Positions 23,753-36,700 of a stretch of 64,000 nt of DNA are shown one piece after another. The number at the start of each line of letters is the position of its first letter. Positions within the stretch are counted from its first letter, which is position 1. Position numbers and translations under genes: made by a program. The notes below the pieces were generated by a model. It searched no databases. It was not told where the DNA came from and saw nothing but the letters and a program-made list of their open reading frames with translations. This stretch comes from Sipunculus nudus (Eukaryota > Annelida > Sipuncula > Golfingiida > Sipunculidae), in assembly GCA_026874595.1 (NCBI GenBank), contig CM049314.1, positions 186,001 through 250,000 on the forward strand. Direction: 5' to 3'.

Positions 23753-25676
23753 ATCTTATTTTTTTTATAAATAAACCATGATATTCAATTACATCCAGTA
23801 ATAAAAAATAAAAATAAAATGAATAAAAGTTTTTTTGTTTTTGTTTTTTTTTTTGGGGGGGGGGGGGGTGTTTGTGTTTTTTTTTGCAGTAAAATCCAGG
23901 CTTCTCTTTGGATCCCGGCGGTGGGGCGAGGGTACCATGGACACCACACAACATTTGAAAGAACATTTTTTTCTTCTGTTATTGGATGACCAAGTCTCTA
24001 TGAATTTTTAAAAAAATATTTATTCCGTTATTCAAGATGACAGTGAAAATGACCCTATTTTTTCAATCATTCACCACTCTTTTCGAGCGTTCATCGAATA
24101 AGAAAGAGCCCGTCCCACCGCATTTCCTGCGAGGGTTCGTTTCTTCAGAGTCCAAACAATCCTACAGGGGCGGGGTTTAGTCCATCTCGTCTTAAATTTG
24201 TGTCCGGGGCACGGCAAACATTATGAAAGCGGACAAAAACTTTCATACGGCTGGTAAATGCGTTTATATGTAAACGCGGGGAATTCCCGGACAATTCACG
24301 GAGAGATTTTATATGCAATGATACTTTTAATTACACGTTAAAATCATTTAAAATCTACCACTATATTACTCTAAAGACATTTATTCACTGTTAAATTACC
24401 GAAATAATAACCAGCGCAAACAATGTGGGACTGCCACTAACACCAATCTGAATCACCAGCTAACATTGACTACCGATCTTACATCAGACGAAAACGCTAA
24501 ACACTATATATTTTTTCAACAGTTTACTGTGCAAACCGTAACAAAACCATGCAGGATATCAAATTTACAGGTTCTTAAGGAAATATGATACAAAACATAA
24601 ATTGTACCTTTGCTCACATTTAATAATATCATCATGATGAATTCTCCGCGAATTCTCCAGCTGTCCGCGTTATAGATGTATATATTTATTAATGACAAAA
24701 ATTGACATACAATTTTATGGATACCCGTATAATTGCGGTTTTCTGGACCGTCCCAGCCCACAGGTAGGATAATATGGATTCCCGACAATATTCTAATGAC
24801 CGTTCCCTGAGCTGGAACGGGCTAAGAAGGTCCCTGTCATTTTTTTAAATTGCCAATTCCCAGGTTTTTCGGATGAAAACTGGCCCAATCCTTCATTCAA
24901 TCTCCAGCCTCTTCTGGCGTTCCGGGTATAAAAAAGAGCCCGTCCCATGCCTATTTAAGCCAGGACTGCATACTCTGGGGTCAAAACAATTCAACTACGG
25001 CTTGGGATTACTACCTTTCCTCTTAAATTTCCATCGCGCCCGTGTCAAACGTACCGTTTTATTCACAAACGTGCGGCAGGCGCCAAAAAATTTGACAGCA
25101 CCCCTCTCTCATGCCAGAATATATTTTTATATATCAAGTCCTAACCCACCACGGAACTAGGGCCTCAAATTTTTTTATCTTATTACTTACCACTTCAGAC
25201 TCCTTAAAAGTCTCTCCTTTTTTAACCAAAGATTCCAATTTTTAAAATATATTAAATTTCACATTACAGATAACCTACACCAAGGGGACATTACAGTTAA
25301 TCCGTGATGGGCAGGACTTCTTGGAATTTTATAATTCCCGGACGCAGGCTGACCGACTGCCTTTTTTCTTCAAGGACAGCCCTAATTTAAGCCATCATCA
25401 GACTTGAAGATGTCCTCAGGCCGACCTATATGTCCAGGAATGAAAGGTCACGTCTCTGTTACCTAGAGGTCGGGTCTCTGTCTAACACGAACGCGGCTGC
25501 GCTTGCGTTTCGGCATTCTGGACGTTCAACTCTTCAAGTTTCATTTTCATCGCTTTTTCTTATTTCCAGCACTCAAGAATAGAAGAAGTATTCAGTTGGA
25601 TTTGTATTATTTTTTATTTCTGTCAAAAATGGATTGTCCTGTACAGGATAGCTACTAATAATAACACTAATAATGT

Positions 25677-25679
25677 GTC

Positions 25680-25750
<71 letters not shown>
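25677..25750 (+). repeat. (GTCT)n microsatellite, unit B
   Basis: This is 74 bp of pure GTCT repeat, about 18.5 copies. The matching tracts at 33638-33711 and in B copies 3 and 4 have the same length. Cysteine/serine/valine-rich frames across it are translations of the microsatellite, not genes. Confidence 0.95.
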
Positions 25751-25751
<1 letters not shown>

Positions 25752-25921
25752 CTCCTCTTTGACTTTTGAAAATCAGCAAGACCTTATTCATATGTGCTAC
25801 TGTTTCCCCCATGATAGAGGTTTTTCATTTGATCAGATCCGAATGTTCCCTGTCTGTCTGTCTGCCTAGTAACTGTCCATCTATTTCGCTGTCTTATTTC
25901 CGGTCACTTCCGGCAAGCGCG

Positions 25922-25934
25922 TGACCTCAGGTCA
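25922..25934 (+). promoter_or_regulatory. Everted half-site palindrome TGACCTCAGGTCA (putative)
   Basis: TGACCT and AGGTCA face away from each other across one C. In A the site is CGACCTCAGGTCG (4004-4016), also a perfect palindrome although both arms changed, so the symmetry is kept by a paired change. Just upstream, CACTTCCGGC (3987-3996 in A) matches an ETS-type site. Confidence 0.35.
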
Positions 25935-26537
25935 TCTAGTCTGTCTGTCTGTTTGTTTGTCTGCACTCTCCTGGCCACAATTTTGCCACAATCACCTTAA
26001 AACTTTCAGAGATGATGGAGAATTAAATTTCTAGGTGCCCTATTGTTTTTGGTTAAAATAGGTCAAAGGTCAAGGTCAAGGTCGTCAAAAATTCTCAAAA
26101 CGGTTTTTTCTTCATATCTTTGTGACTATTAGTCGTATCTACTTCAACAATAGCTCATTTTAATCGTCATTCCAAGGCCTGTCATCTGGTGTGTAGCAGA
26201 CTCAAATTTGCCGTAACCATGGTTACAAATTTTGGGGGAATAGTCATGATATTCGAATATAAGGGGTCTTATTTTTCTAACTTTGTCAGTTTTAAAGCTA
26301 GTGTGATCTAGTTTTTTGCATCAGGTAGCATTCAACTAGTACTACAAGATTTTGTTACAAGTTTTGCAGTATCTCGTAAAATATCTCGTGAATAGAGATA
26401 TTTCGAGATTTCATTCATCTTGCGCCAAAGGCCACATTATTGCAGGAATCTTTCTGAAACTGACATATTATAAGTCCTACACTAGTATCTTGAAATTATT
26501 TTTTCATTTTTTGAATAGGGCCGCTAGGGGGCGCTGG
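25935..26537 (+). repeat. M2-like module at the start of the B middle region
   Basis: This is closely similar to the first ~570 bp of module M2 after its hairpin. It has a TGTC/TGTT stretch, CCTATTGTTTTTGG, an AGGTCA cluster (26060-26084), GTAACCATGGTTAC (26213-26226), ATCTCG repeats (about 26370-26410) and CCGCTAGGGGGCGCTG (26521-26536). It then continues into the ~330-bp sub-repeats instead of the M2 ending, so it looks like a recombinant of two module types. Confidence 0.75.
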
Positions 26538-27748
26538 ATGCGAACCTCCCGAACATATCATATTTTGGCCATATCTCCAAAATTATAAGCCTCAATTACA
26601 TAAACTATAGCTTATTTTCTTCCTTTGAGTTTTCTCCATAACCTAGTGTAGTCATGTGGTCACAATTTTGTGACACTTTGTCAGTGTGTCTGTCTGTTTG
26701 TCAGTTGTCCTCAAATTCGCCTGCTTGCTATTGCTCCTCACATATAGCATTCTAAAGGGCACAGTTTTGAAAGAATCCTTTTGAAACTATTACATCTTAA
26801 GTCTTACACTAATATCTCGAAACCAATTTTTCATATTCCGGATTTGGCCGCTAGGGGGCGCTGAACTCGAACCTCTCCCAACATATCATGCTTTGGCAAT
26901 ATCTCCAAAACTATAAACCTCAGTTACATAAACTGTAGTTTTTTTTCTTCCTTTGAGTCTTCTCCATAACCTGGAGTAGTCATCTGGACTCAATTTTGAG
27001 TCACTTTGTCAGTGTTTTCGTCTGTTTGTCAGTTGTCCTCAAATTCGCCTGCTTGTTGGCTCTTGCGTCTCACATATAGCATTCTGTAGGCCACAGTTTT
27101 GACGGAATCCTTTTGAAACTAATACATCTTATGTCTTACACTAATATCTAGAAATTAATTTTTCATTTTCCGGATATGGCCACTAGTGGGCGCTGCACAC
27201 GACCCCCACACACATACCATTGTATTGGCCATATCTCTACACCCAAAGCCTCAGTTACATAAACTATAGCTTATTTTCTTCCTTTGAGTCTTCTCCATAA
27301 CCTGATTAAGGCATCTGGTTTCAATCTTCTGTCACTTTGTCAGTGTGTCCACCTGTTTGTCCGTTATCCTCAAAGTCGCCTGCTTGCTGGTTCTTACGCC
27401 TTACATATAGCATTCTACAGGCCACAGCTTTGACGGAATCCTTTTGAAACTGGGACATCTCATGGTATACACTAATAATACGAAACGCATTTGTCGTCTT
27501 CGGAATATGTCTGCTAGAGGGCGCTACAGTCGAGCCTCCCTAGTATATCATTAATTCGCCATACCTCCAAAATTATAAATCTAAATTACATAAATTATAA
27601 CTCATTTTCTTCCTTTGAATCTTTTCAATCACCAGGTTATGTCATCTGGTGTCAATCTTGTCTCACAAAGTCCGTATGTCTGTCTGTTCGTCTTTTGTTG
27701 TCAGCTTTGTCTGCTTGCCTGTTTTTTTGTCTCATATGTCATTCTACG
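26430..27748 (+). repeat. ~330-bp sub-repeat, four tandem copies in unit B
   Basis: Copies start at 26430, 26758, 27089 and 27420 (lengths 328, 331, 331, 329), each opening with GGCCACA or GGGCACA, and a fifth fragment starts near 27749. Each copy has ATATCTCGAAA or a relative, a CTAGGGGGCGCTG-type motif at 26521, 26848, 27180 or 27511, then CATATCTCCAAAA, TTACATAAACTATAG and a small TGTC/TGTT stretch. Copies are clearly diverged, so this array is older than the 8-kb amplification. It is present in B copies 2 and 3 as well. Unit A has one copy, in module M1. Confidence 0.85.
26521..26536 (+). promoter_or_regulatory. CTCF-like motif, unit B (putative)
   Basis: CCGCTAGGGGGCGCTG fits the CTCF core except for G at the third position. 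Related + strand sites: 26848-26863, 27180-27195 (AGTGGGCG), 27511-27526 (AGAGGGCG) and 28601-28616 (CCACCAGGGGGCGTGG). All recur in B copies 2 and 3. Two of the four sub-repeat versions have weaker cores. Confidence 0.45.
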
Positions 27749-27879
27749 GGCCACATATTCTCAGCAATGTCCCTGAGAGTCATTCCATTAATAGAAAACC
27801 GACAATATGTTCTGTCTGTCCGTCTGTGTTTCACTTCCGATTTCCGGCAAGCGTTCGACCTATGGTCGTCTAGTTTGTT

Positions 27880-27908
27880 GCTTGCCGGAATCAAAGATTT
27901 CGGCAAGC
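27880..27908 (+). repeat. 13-bp-stem hairpin, unit B
   Basis: GCTTGCCGGAATC (27880-27892) pairs with GATTTCGGCAAGC (27896-27908) around an AAA loop, with twelve Watson-Crick pairs and one G-T pair. This is the best-paired member of the hairpin family in the window. It lies just upstream of module M4 and recurs in B copies 2 and 3. Confidence 0.82.
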
Positions 27909-29765
27909 ATATTGCTCAGTTGCGTATGTCTGTTTGTCTGTCTGTTTGTTGCTTGCCGGAAATCTTCGATTTTCGCAAGCATGTTGATCACCCGCGTATG
28001 TTTGTTTGTTTGTTTGTTTGTTTGTTTGTCTGTCTGTTTGTCTGTATGTACACGCGCTAGAGGCCACAGTTTTTAAGCAATCGCTCTGAAACTTATGCAT
28101 CAAGTGTAAGATTGGTTCTCCTCGGAGCCTATTGTTTTTGGTCATGATCGGTCAAAGGTCAAGGTCAGGGTCACCAAAAAACCTAAAATCTTTATTTTCT
28201 TCATATGTTCGTCAATAATAATCGTAGCCCGCATAATCTGTAGCTCATTTTATTCCTCACTATGTTAGCTTTCCAAGTGCTGGCAAATTTTTCCGGTCAA
28301 TGGTTACCATGGTAACGTATTTTTGGGGGAAATTCAGAAAATTCGAAAATTTCCCTCCAAATTTCTCATTATTCAAGTTAGAGAGGTCTAGTTTTTTGTA
28401 TTGCGTAGCATTTAATATGCTCTATGCGAAATTAATGTAAGTCTCGCAAAATCTCGTGCCATTTGTCGTCAAATGAGACTTTTCGAGATTTCATTAAATA
28501 CGATTTACAGGTGGCAGTTTTACAGCTAAGGTTCTGAAAGTGACATATTTTCTGTTGTTCTGTATTATCTCGAACTTGTTTTTTCATTTTTTGAAATTAG
28601 CCACCAGGGGGCGTGGTACTGGAAACACTGCAACTTACCATTTTTCTGCAATACCAAAAAAAATATTAAACGTGGCACAATGTTTACTGTCTTATCTGAA
28701 ACTAGGATCGTCGGCTTATTCCTGCCTACATGTAGCTTTGCGCTGCTGTTACCATGGTAAGCAAGTTTTGGGGTAAAACTTGGCAATCTGAAAATAATAA
28801 GTTTTTTGCTTCTATCTCTGTTAATATTTATACTACAAGTGTCTAGTTTTCTGCATGAGGTAGCATTCCCTTCCCACTAATGCAGTTAATTGCAAGTCTC
28901 GTAGAATCTCGCTCTGTTTTCCGTCAAACGAGAAATTACGAGATTTCACAGAAATGCATATAACTTGGTCACCTTTTCGGCTAAAGAGGAGCAGTTTTCA
29001 GCATTTTGTTGCGTTTTGGGAGCTTAACAAGATAATAACTTATATCTCGCCACATCTCGTACCATCTCCCGCCAAATGAGAATATTCGAGAATTCGAACA
29101 AATGTCTATATCTCTGTCATTTGAATGCCAGAGATTTTATTTTTCTATTGTTCAAGATTCACTTGACTAGTTTGAAGTGACAAAATTGAATATCTCGTCA
29201 TATCTCGCATCATTTCTTGTCAAACGAGAACATGGGACCATTCAAAGATACGCCTATAATTCTGTTATTTTAATGCTGAAGACCTTTAGTTTTCAGCATT
29301 CGATAGCGTCTAACACTCTCGGTCACATTATGTGTTTATATTGTAAGTTTCGTCAAATCTGGGATCGTTTTTTCTTCAAATAAAAAAGTACATCCTATTG
29401 CCGTGACCATAAGTGGCGGCAGTATGTGATAGTAAATGTCGGCAGGGGCATTACACTTGACAGTTGGAGCCGTGTTCTATGGGTGTGCGATGGCCCATGA
29501 AGAAGACTTCTATTGTGTTGTTATCGTCTTCCTTTGATTGCTGCTTCGTAAGCTTCACAGACCAGCGCCAACCACCTGGTTGCCATGTGTCCTCAATGTA
29601 AACAACCTTTGCTGTTTTCCTTTCCCTAAGATATGTATGGTAGCCTGTTCACTTGTCCTTAGATTGTTTATTGTTGGTGTATTGAAGTAAAATAAAATGC
29701 CAGGTTTTCCTGCAAATTGATTGTAAATTGAATAAAATCATACAAGAACCAACCAATGTTCTATG

Positions 29766-31617
29766 ACCACTATTTCAGATTTGAGATCAGAACAATTGAT
29801 TTCTGCATAAACCACTATGTCCAGATTTGATAAACTTTAAAGTGGTCTATATTTTTTTCTGAAGAAGTTGAGCTATATGCTTGGAGATGCCAGCCAGTGG
29901 GTGTGAATGGATTGCAATGAAACCCAAGCCAGGTGTTTGTGAAGAGTCTGGTGGAGATGAAGGAGGCCAGAACCTATTTGACTGTGTATAAGCATAAACT
30001 GGCCTGAAATCAGGTTTCTGGGGGAATGAAATTTTTGTTTGTGGGAACAGGGTAATATTTTCTTGTTTCCCTGTATATACACCCTAAACTGGGCCTAATG
30101 ACACCAAAACCAGGTTTGTGGGACCATCAGTACAGATTTGAGGGGGAAAAATGGATTTTATCTGTATATCACTATGTTCACTGTGTCCAGATTTGGAAAT
30201 TCAAACTGGTCCTAATTTTTTTTCTGATGGAGTTGAGCCAAATGCTTTGAGATACCAGCCAGTGGGTGTAAATGGATTGCAATGATACCAAACCAGGTGT
30301 GTGTGTTGAGTTTTGTGGAGATGAGGGGGGCCAGAACCTATCTGACTGTGTATAAGCATAAACTGGCCTGAAATCAGGTTTCTGGGGGCTTGAAATTCTT
30401 GTTTGTGTCAACAGGGTAATATTATCTTGTTTCCCTGTATATACACCTTAAATTGGGCCTAATGACACCTAAACCATGTTTTAGGGACCATCATTACAGA
30501 TTTGAGGTAAAAAAAATGGATTTTCCCTGTATATCACTATGTTCACTGTGTCCAGATTTGGGAATTCAAACTGGCCCTAATTTTTTTTCTGAGGGAGTTG
30601 AGCCAAATGCTTGGTGATGCCAGCCAGTGGGTGTAAATGGATTGCAATGATACCCAAACCAGGAGTGTGTGTTGAGTTTTGTGGATATGAAGGGGGCCAG
30701 AACCTATTTGACTGTGTATAAGCATAAACTGGCCTGAAATCAGGTTTCTGGGGGCATGAAATTTTTGTTTGTGGGAACAGGGTAATATAATCTTGTTTAC
30801 CTGTATATACACCCTAAACTGGGCCTAATGACACCAAAACTAGGTTTGTGGGACCATCAGTACAGATTTGAGGGGGGGAAATGGATTTTCTCTGTATATC
30901 ACTATGTTCACTGTGTCCAGATTTGGAAATTCAAACTGGCCCTAATTTTTTTTCTGAGGGAGTTGAGCCAAATGCTTGGTGATGCCAGCCAGTGGGTGTA
31001 AATGGATTGCAATGATACCCAAACCAGGAGTGTGTGTTGAGTTTTGTGGGGATGAGGAGGGGCCAGAACCTATTTGACTGTGTATAAGCATAAACTGGCC
31101 TGAAATCAGGTTTCTGGGGGCATGAAATTTTTGTTTGTGGGAACAGGGTAATATTATCTTGTTTCCCTGTATATACACACTAAACTGGGCCTAATGACAC
31201 CAAAACCAGGTTTGTGGGACCATCAGTACAGATTTGAGGGGAAAAATGGATTTTTTCTGTATATCACTATGTCCACTGTGTCCAGATTTGGAAATTCAAA
31301 CTGGCCCTAATTTTTTTTCTGAGGGATTTGAACCAAATGCTTTGAGATTCCAGCCAGTGGGTGTAAATGGATTGCAATGATAGCCAAACCAGGTGTGTGT
31401 GATGAGTCTGGTAGAGATGAGGTGGTCCAAAACACTATTTGCCTGTGTATAATAAGCCATATACTGTCCTCAGCTGAAATCAGCTTTCTGGGGGCTTGAA
31501 ATGTTTGCTGGTGGGAACAAGGTAATATTATCTTGTTATCATGGATATACACCCTAAAATGGGTCTAAGAACACCAAATACATGCATGTTGGACCATGAG
31601 TACAGATTTGAGGTAAC
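29766..31617 (+). repeat. ~365-bp satellite array, B copy 1
   Basis: A diverged lead-in is followed by copies beginning at 29855, 30220, 30585, 30950 and 31315, all 365 bp apart. B therefore has five copies where A has six. Sequence is clearly the same satellite as in A, with substitutions specific to B. Equivalent arrays are at 37726-39579 and 45688-47539. Confidence 0.92.
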
Positions 31618-31713
31618 AAATTGTCTGTCTATAAATTAAAAAAAATCAAATATCAAACTGTTATAAACTGTATCAATATATTTAATAAAATCTCTTTTCA
31701 TCCAATGAATTGC

Positions 31714-33640
31714 ATCTTATTTTTTTATAAATAAACCATGATATTCAATTACATCCAGTAATAAAAAATAAAAATAAAATGAATAAAAGTTTTTTTGTTT
31801 TTGTTTTTTTTTTTGGGGGGGGGGGGGGTGTTTGTGTTTTTTTTGCAGTAAAATCCAGGCTTCTCTTTGGATCCCGGCGGTGGGGCGAGGGTACCATGGA
31901 CACCACACAACATTTGAAAGAACATTTTTTTCTTCTGTTATTGGATGACCAAGTCTCTATGAATTTTTAAAAAAATATTTATTCCGTTATTCAAGATGAC
32001 AGTGAAAATGACCCTATTTTTTCAATCATTCACCACTCTTTTCGAGCGTTCATCGAATAAGAAAGAGCCCGTCCCACCGCATTTCCTGCGAGGGTTCGTT
32101 TCTTCAGAGTCCAAACAATCCTACAGGGGCGGGGTTTAGTCCATCTCGTCTTAAATTTGTGTCCGGGGCACGGCAAACATTATGAAAGCGGACAAAAACT
32201 TTCATACGGCTGGTAAATGCGTTTATATGTAAACGCGGGGAATTCCCGGACAATTCACGGAGAGATTTTATATGCAATGATACTTTTAATTACACGTTAA
32301 AATCATTTAAAATCTACCACTATATTACTCTAAAGACATTTATTCACTGTTAAATTACCGAAATAATAACCAGCGCAAACAATGTGGGACTGCCACTAAC
32401 ACCAATCTGAATCACCAGCTAACATTGACTACCGATCTTACATCAGACGAAAACGCTAAACACTATATATTTTTTCAACAGTTTACTGTGCAAACCGTAA
32501 CAAAACCATGCAGGATATCAAATTTACAGGTTCTTAAGGAAATATGATACAAAACATAAATTGTACCTTTGCTCACATTTAATAATATCATCATGATGAA
32601 TTCTCCGCGAATTCTCCAGCTGTCCGCGTTATAGATGTATATATATTTATTAATGACAAAAATTGACATACAATTTTATGGATACCCGTATAATTGCGGT
32701 TTTCTGGACCGTCCCAGCCCACAGGTAGGATAATATGGATTCCCGACAATATTCTAATGACCGTTCCCTGAGCTGGAACGGGCTAAGAAGGTCCCTGTCA
32801 TTTTTTTAAATTGCCAATTCCCAGGTTTTTCGGATGAAAACTGGCCCAATCCTTCATTCAATCTCCAGCCTCTTCTGGCGTTCCGGGTATAAAAAAGAGC
32901 CCGTCCCATGCCTATTTAAGCCAGGACTGCATACTCTGGGGTCAAAACAATTCAACTACGGCTTGGGATTACTACCTTTCCTCTTAAATTTCCATCGCGC
33001 CCGTGTCAAACGTACCGTTTTATTCACAAACGTGCGGCAGGCGCCAAAAAATTTGACAGCACCCCTCTCTCATGCCAGAATATATTTTTATATATCAAGT
33101 CCTAACCCACCACGGAACTAGGGCCTCAAATTTTTTTATCTTATTACTTACCACTTCAGACTCCTTAAAAGTCTCTCCTTTTTTAACCAAAGATTCCAAT
33201 TTTTAAAATATATTAAATTTCACATTACAGATAACCTACACCAAGGGGACATTACAGTTAATCCGTGATGGGCAGGACTTCTTGGAATTTTATAATTCCC
33301 GGACGCAGGCTGACCGACTGCCTTTTTTCTTCAAGGACAGCCCTAATTTAAGCCATCATCAGACTTGAAGATGTCCTCAGGCCGACCTATATGTCCAGGA
33401 ATGAAAGGTCACGTCTCTGTTACCTAGAGGTCGGGTCTCTGTCTAACACGAACGCGGCTGCGCTTGCGTTTCGGCATTCTGGACGTTCAACTCTTCAAGT
33501 TTCATTTTCATCGCTTTTTCTTATTTCCAGCACTCAAGAATAGAAGAAGTATTCAGTTGGATTTGTATTATTTTTTATTTCTGTCAAAAATGGATTGTCC
33601 TGTACAGGATAGCTACTAATAATAACACTAATAATGTGTC

Positions 33641-33712
<72 letters not shown>

Positions 33713-36700
33713 CTCCTCTTTGACTTTTGAAAATCAGCAAGACCTTATTCATATGTGCTACTGTTTCCCCCATGATAGAGGTTTTTCATTTGATCAGATC
33801 CGAATGTTCCCTGTCTGTCTGTCTGCCTAGTAACTGTCCATCTATTTCGCTGTCTTATTTCCGGTCACTTCCGGCAAGCGCGTGACCTCAGGTCATCTAG
33901 TCTGTCTGTCTGTTTGTTTGTCTGCACTCTCCTGGCCACAATTTTGCCACAATCACCTTAAAACTTTCAGAGATGATGGAGAATTAAATTTCTAGGTGCC
34001 CTATTGTTTTTGGTTAAAATAGGTCAAAGGTCAAGGTCAAGGTCGTCAAAAATTCTCAAAACGGTTTTTTCTTCATATCTTTGTGACTATTAGTCGTATC
34101 TACTTCAACAATAGCTCATTTTAATCGTCATTCCAAGGCCTGTCATCTGGTGTGTAGCAGACTCAAATTTGCCGTAACCATGGTTACAAATTTTGGGGGA
34201 ATAGTCATGATATTCGAATATAAGGGGTCTTATTTTTCTAACTTTGTCAGTTTTAAAGCTAGTGTGATCTAGTTTTTTGCATCAGGTAGCATTCAACTAG
34301 TACTACAAGATTTTGTTACAAGTTTTGCAGTATCTCGTAAAATATCTCGTGAATAGAGATATTTCGAGATTTCATTCATCTTGCGCCAAAGGCCACATTA
34401 TTGCAGGAATCTTTCTGAAACTGACATATTATAAGTCCTACACTAGTATCTTGAAATTATTTTTTCATTTTTTGAATAGGGCCGCTAGGGGGCGCTGGAT
34501 GCGAACCTCCCGAACATATCATATTTTGGCCATATCTCCAAAATTATAAGCCTCAATTACATAAACTATAGCTTATTTTCTTCCTTTGAGTTTTCTCCAT
34601 AACCTAGTGTAGTCATGTGGTCACAATTTTGTGACACTTTGTCAGTGTGTCTGTCTGTTTGTCAGTTGTCCTCAAATTCGCCTGCTTGCTATTGCTCCTC
34701 ACATATAGCATTCTAAAGGGCACAGTTTTGAAAGAATCCTTTTGAAACTATTACATCTTAAGTCTTACACTAATATCTCGAAACCAATTTTTCATATTCC
34801 GGATTTGGCCGCTAGGGGGCGCTGAACTCGAACCTCTCCCAACATATCATGCTTTGGCAATATCTCCAAAACTATAAACCTCAGTTACATAAACTGTAGT
34901 TTTTTTTCTTCCTTTGAGTCTTCTCCATAACCTGGAGTAGTCATCTGGACTCAATTTTGAGTCACTTTGTCAGTGTTTTCGTCTGTTTGTCAGTTGTCCT
35001 CAAATTCGCCTGCTTGTTGGCTCTTGCGTCTCACATATAGCATTCTGTAGGCCACAGTTTTGACGGAATCCTTTTGAAACTAATACATCTTATGTCTTAC
35101 ACTAATATCTAGAAATTAATTTTTCATTTTCCGGATATGGCCACTAGTGGGCGCTGCACACGACCCCCACACACATACCATTGTATTGGCCATATCTCTA
35201 CACCCAAAGCCTCAGTTACATAAACTATAGCTTATTTTCTTCCTTTGAGTCTTCTCCATAACCTGATTAAGGCATCTGGTTTCAATCTTCTGTCACTTTG
35301 TCAGTGTGTCCACCTGTTTGTCCGTTATCCTCAAAGTCGCCTGCTTGCTGGTTCTTACGCCTTACATATAGCATTCTACAGGCCACAGCTTTGACGGAAT
35401 CCTTTTGAAACTGGGACATCTCATGGTATACACTAATAATACGAAACGCATTTGTCGTCTTCGGAATATGTCTGCTAGAGGGCGCTACAGTCGAGCCTCC
35501 CTAGTATATCATTAATTCGCCATACCTCCAAAATTATAAATCTAAATTACATAAATTATAACTCATTTTCTTCCTTTGAATCTTTTCAATCACCAGGTTA
35601 TGTCATCTGGTGTCAATCTTGTCTCACAAAGTCCGTATGTCTGTCTGTTCGTCTTTTGTTGTCAGCTTTGTCTGCTTGCCTGTTTTTTTGTCTCATATGT
35701 CATTCTACGGGCCACATATTCTCAGCAATGTCCCTGAGAGTCATTCCATTAATAGAAAACCGACAATATGTTCTGTCTGTCCGTCTGTGTTTCACTTCCG
35801 ATTTCCGGCAAGCGTTCGACCTATGGTCGTCTAGTTTGTTGCTTGCCGGAATCAAAGATTTCGGCAAGCATATTGCTCAGTTGCGTATGTCTGTTTGTCT
35901 GTCTGTTTGTTGCTTGCCGGAAATCTTCGATTTTCGCAAGCATGTTGATCACCCGCGTATGTTTGTTTGTTTGTTTGTTTGTTTGTTTGTCTGTCTGTTT
36001 GTCTGTATGTACACGCGCTAGAGGCCACAGTTTTTAAGCAATCGCTCTGAAACTTATGCATCAAGTGTAAGATTGGTTCTCCTCGGAGCCTATTGTTTTT
36101 GGTCATGATCGGTCAAAGGTCAAGGTCAGGGTCACCAAAAAACCTAAAATCTTTATTTTCTTCATATGTTCGTCAATAATAATCGTAGCCGCATAATCTG
36201 TAGCTCATTTTATTCCTCACTATGTTAGCTTTCCAAGTGCTGGCAAATTTTTCCGGTCAATGGTTACCATGGTAACGTATTTTTGGGGGAAATTCAGAAA
36301 ATTCGAAAATTTCCCTCCAAATTTCTCATTATTCAAGTTAGAGAGGTCTAGTTTTTTGTATTGCGTAGCATTTAATATGCTCTATGCGAAATTAATGTAA
36401 GTCTCGCAAAATCTCGTGCCATTTGTCGTCAAATGAGACTTTTCGAGATTTCATTAAATACGATTTACAGGTGGCAGTTTTACAGCTAAGGTTCTGAAAG
36501 TGACATATTTTCTGTTGTTCTGTATTATCTCGAACTTGTTTTTTCATTTTTTGAAATTAGCCACCAGGGGGCGTGGTACTGGAAACACTGCAACTTACCA
36601 TTTTTCTGCAATACCAAAAAAAATATTAAACGTGGCACAATGTTTACTGTCTTATCTGAAACTAGGATCGTCGGCTTATTCCTGCCTACATGTAGCTTTG

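Larger units (their letters stand above)
23753..31713 (+). repeat. Higher-order tandem repeat unit B, copy 1 (7,961 bp)
   Basis: Sequence from 23753 recurs at 31714, 39676 and 47636. Contents in order: AT-rich stretch with T/G junction (23753-23940); spacer homologous to that of unit A (about 23941-25676); (GTCT)n microsatellite (25677-25750); short remnant and everted half-site palindrome (25751-25934); an M2-like module (about 25935-26537); ~330-bp sub-repeats (26430-27748); remnant and 13-bp-stem hairpin (27749-27950); module M4 (27951 to about 29526); tail (about 29527-29765); five ~365-bp satellite copies (29766-31617); AT-rich end. Differences from later copies are small indels: one extra C near 28225, one TA fewer near 24681, and one or two extra T in the T-run near 23875-23885. 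No supportable gene is present. Confidence 0.93.

Noticed and set aside
23154-23966. Long minus-strand frame of 270 codons, and similar frames near 23198-23781 and 49805-50516
   Set aside because: These frames are long only because they run through 500 N; the sequence on each side is repeat DNA.
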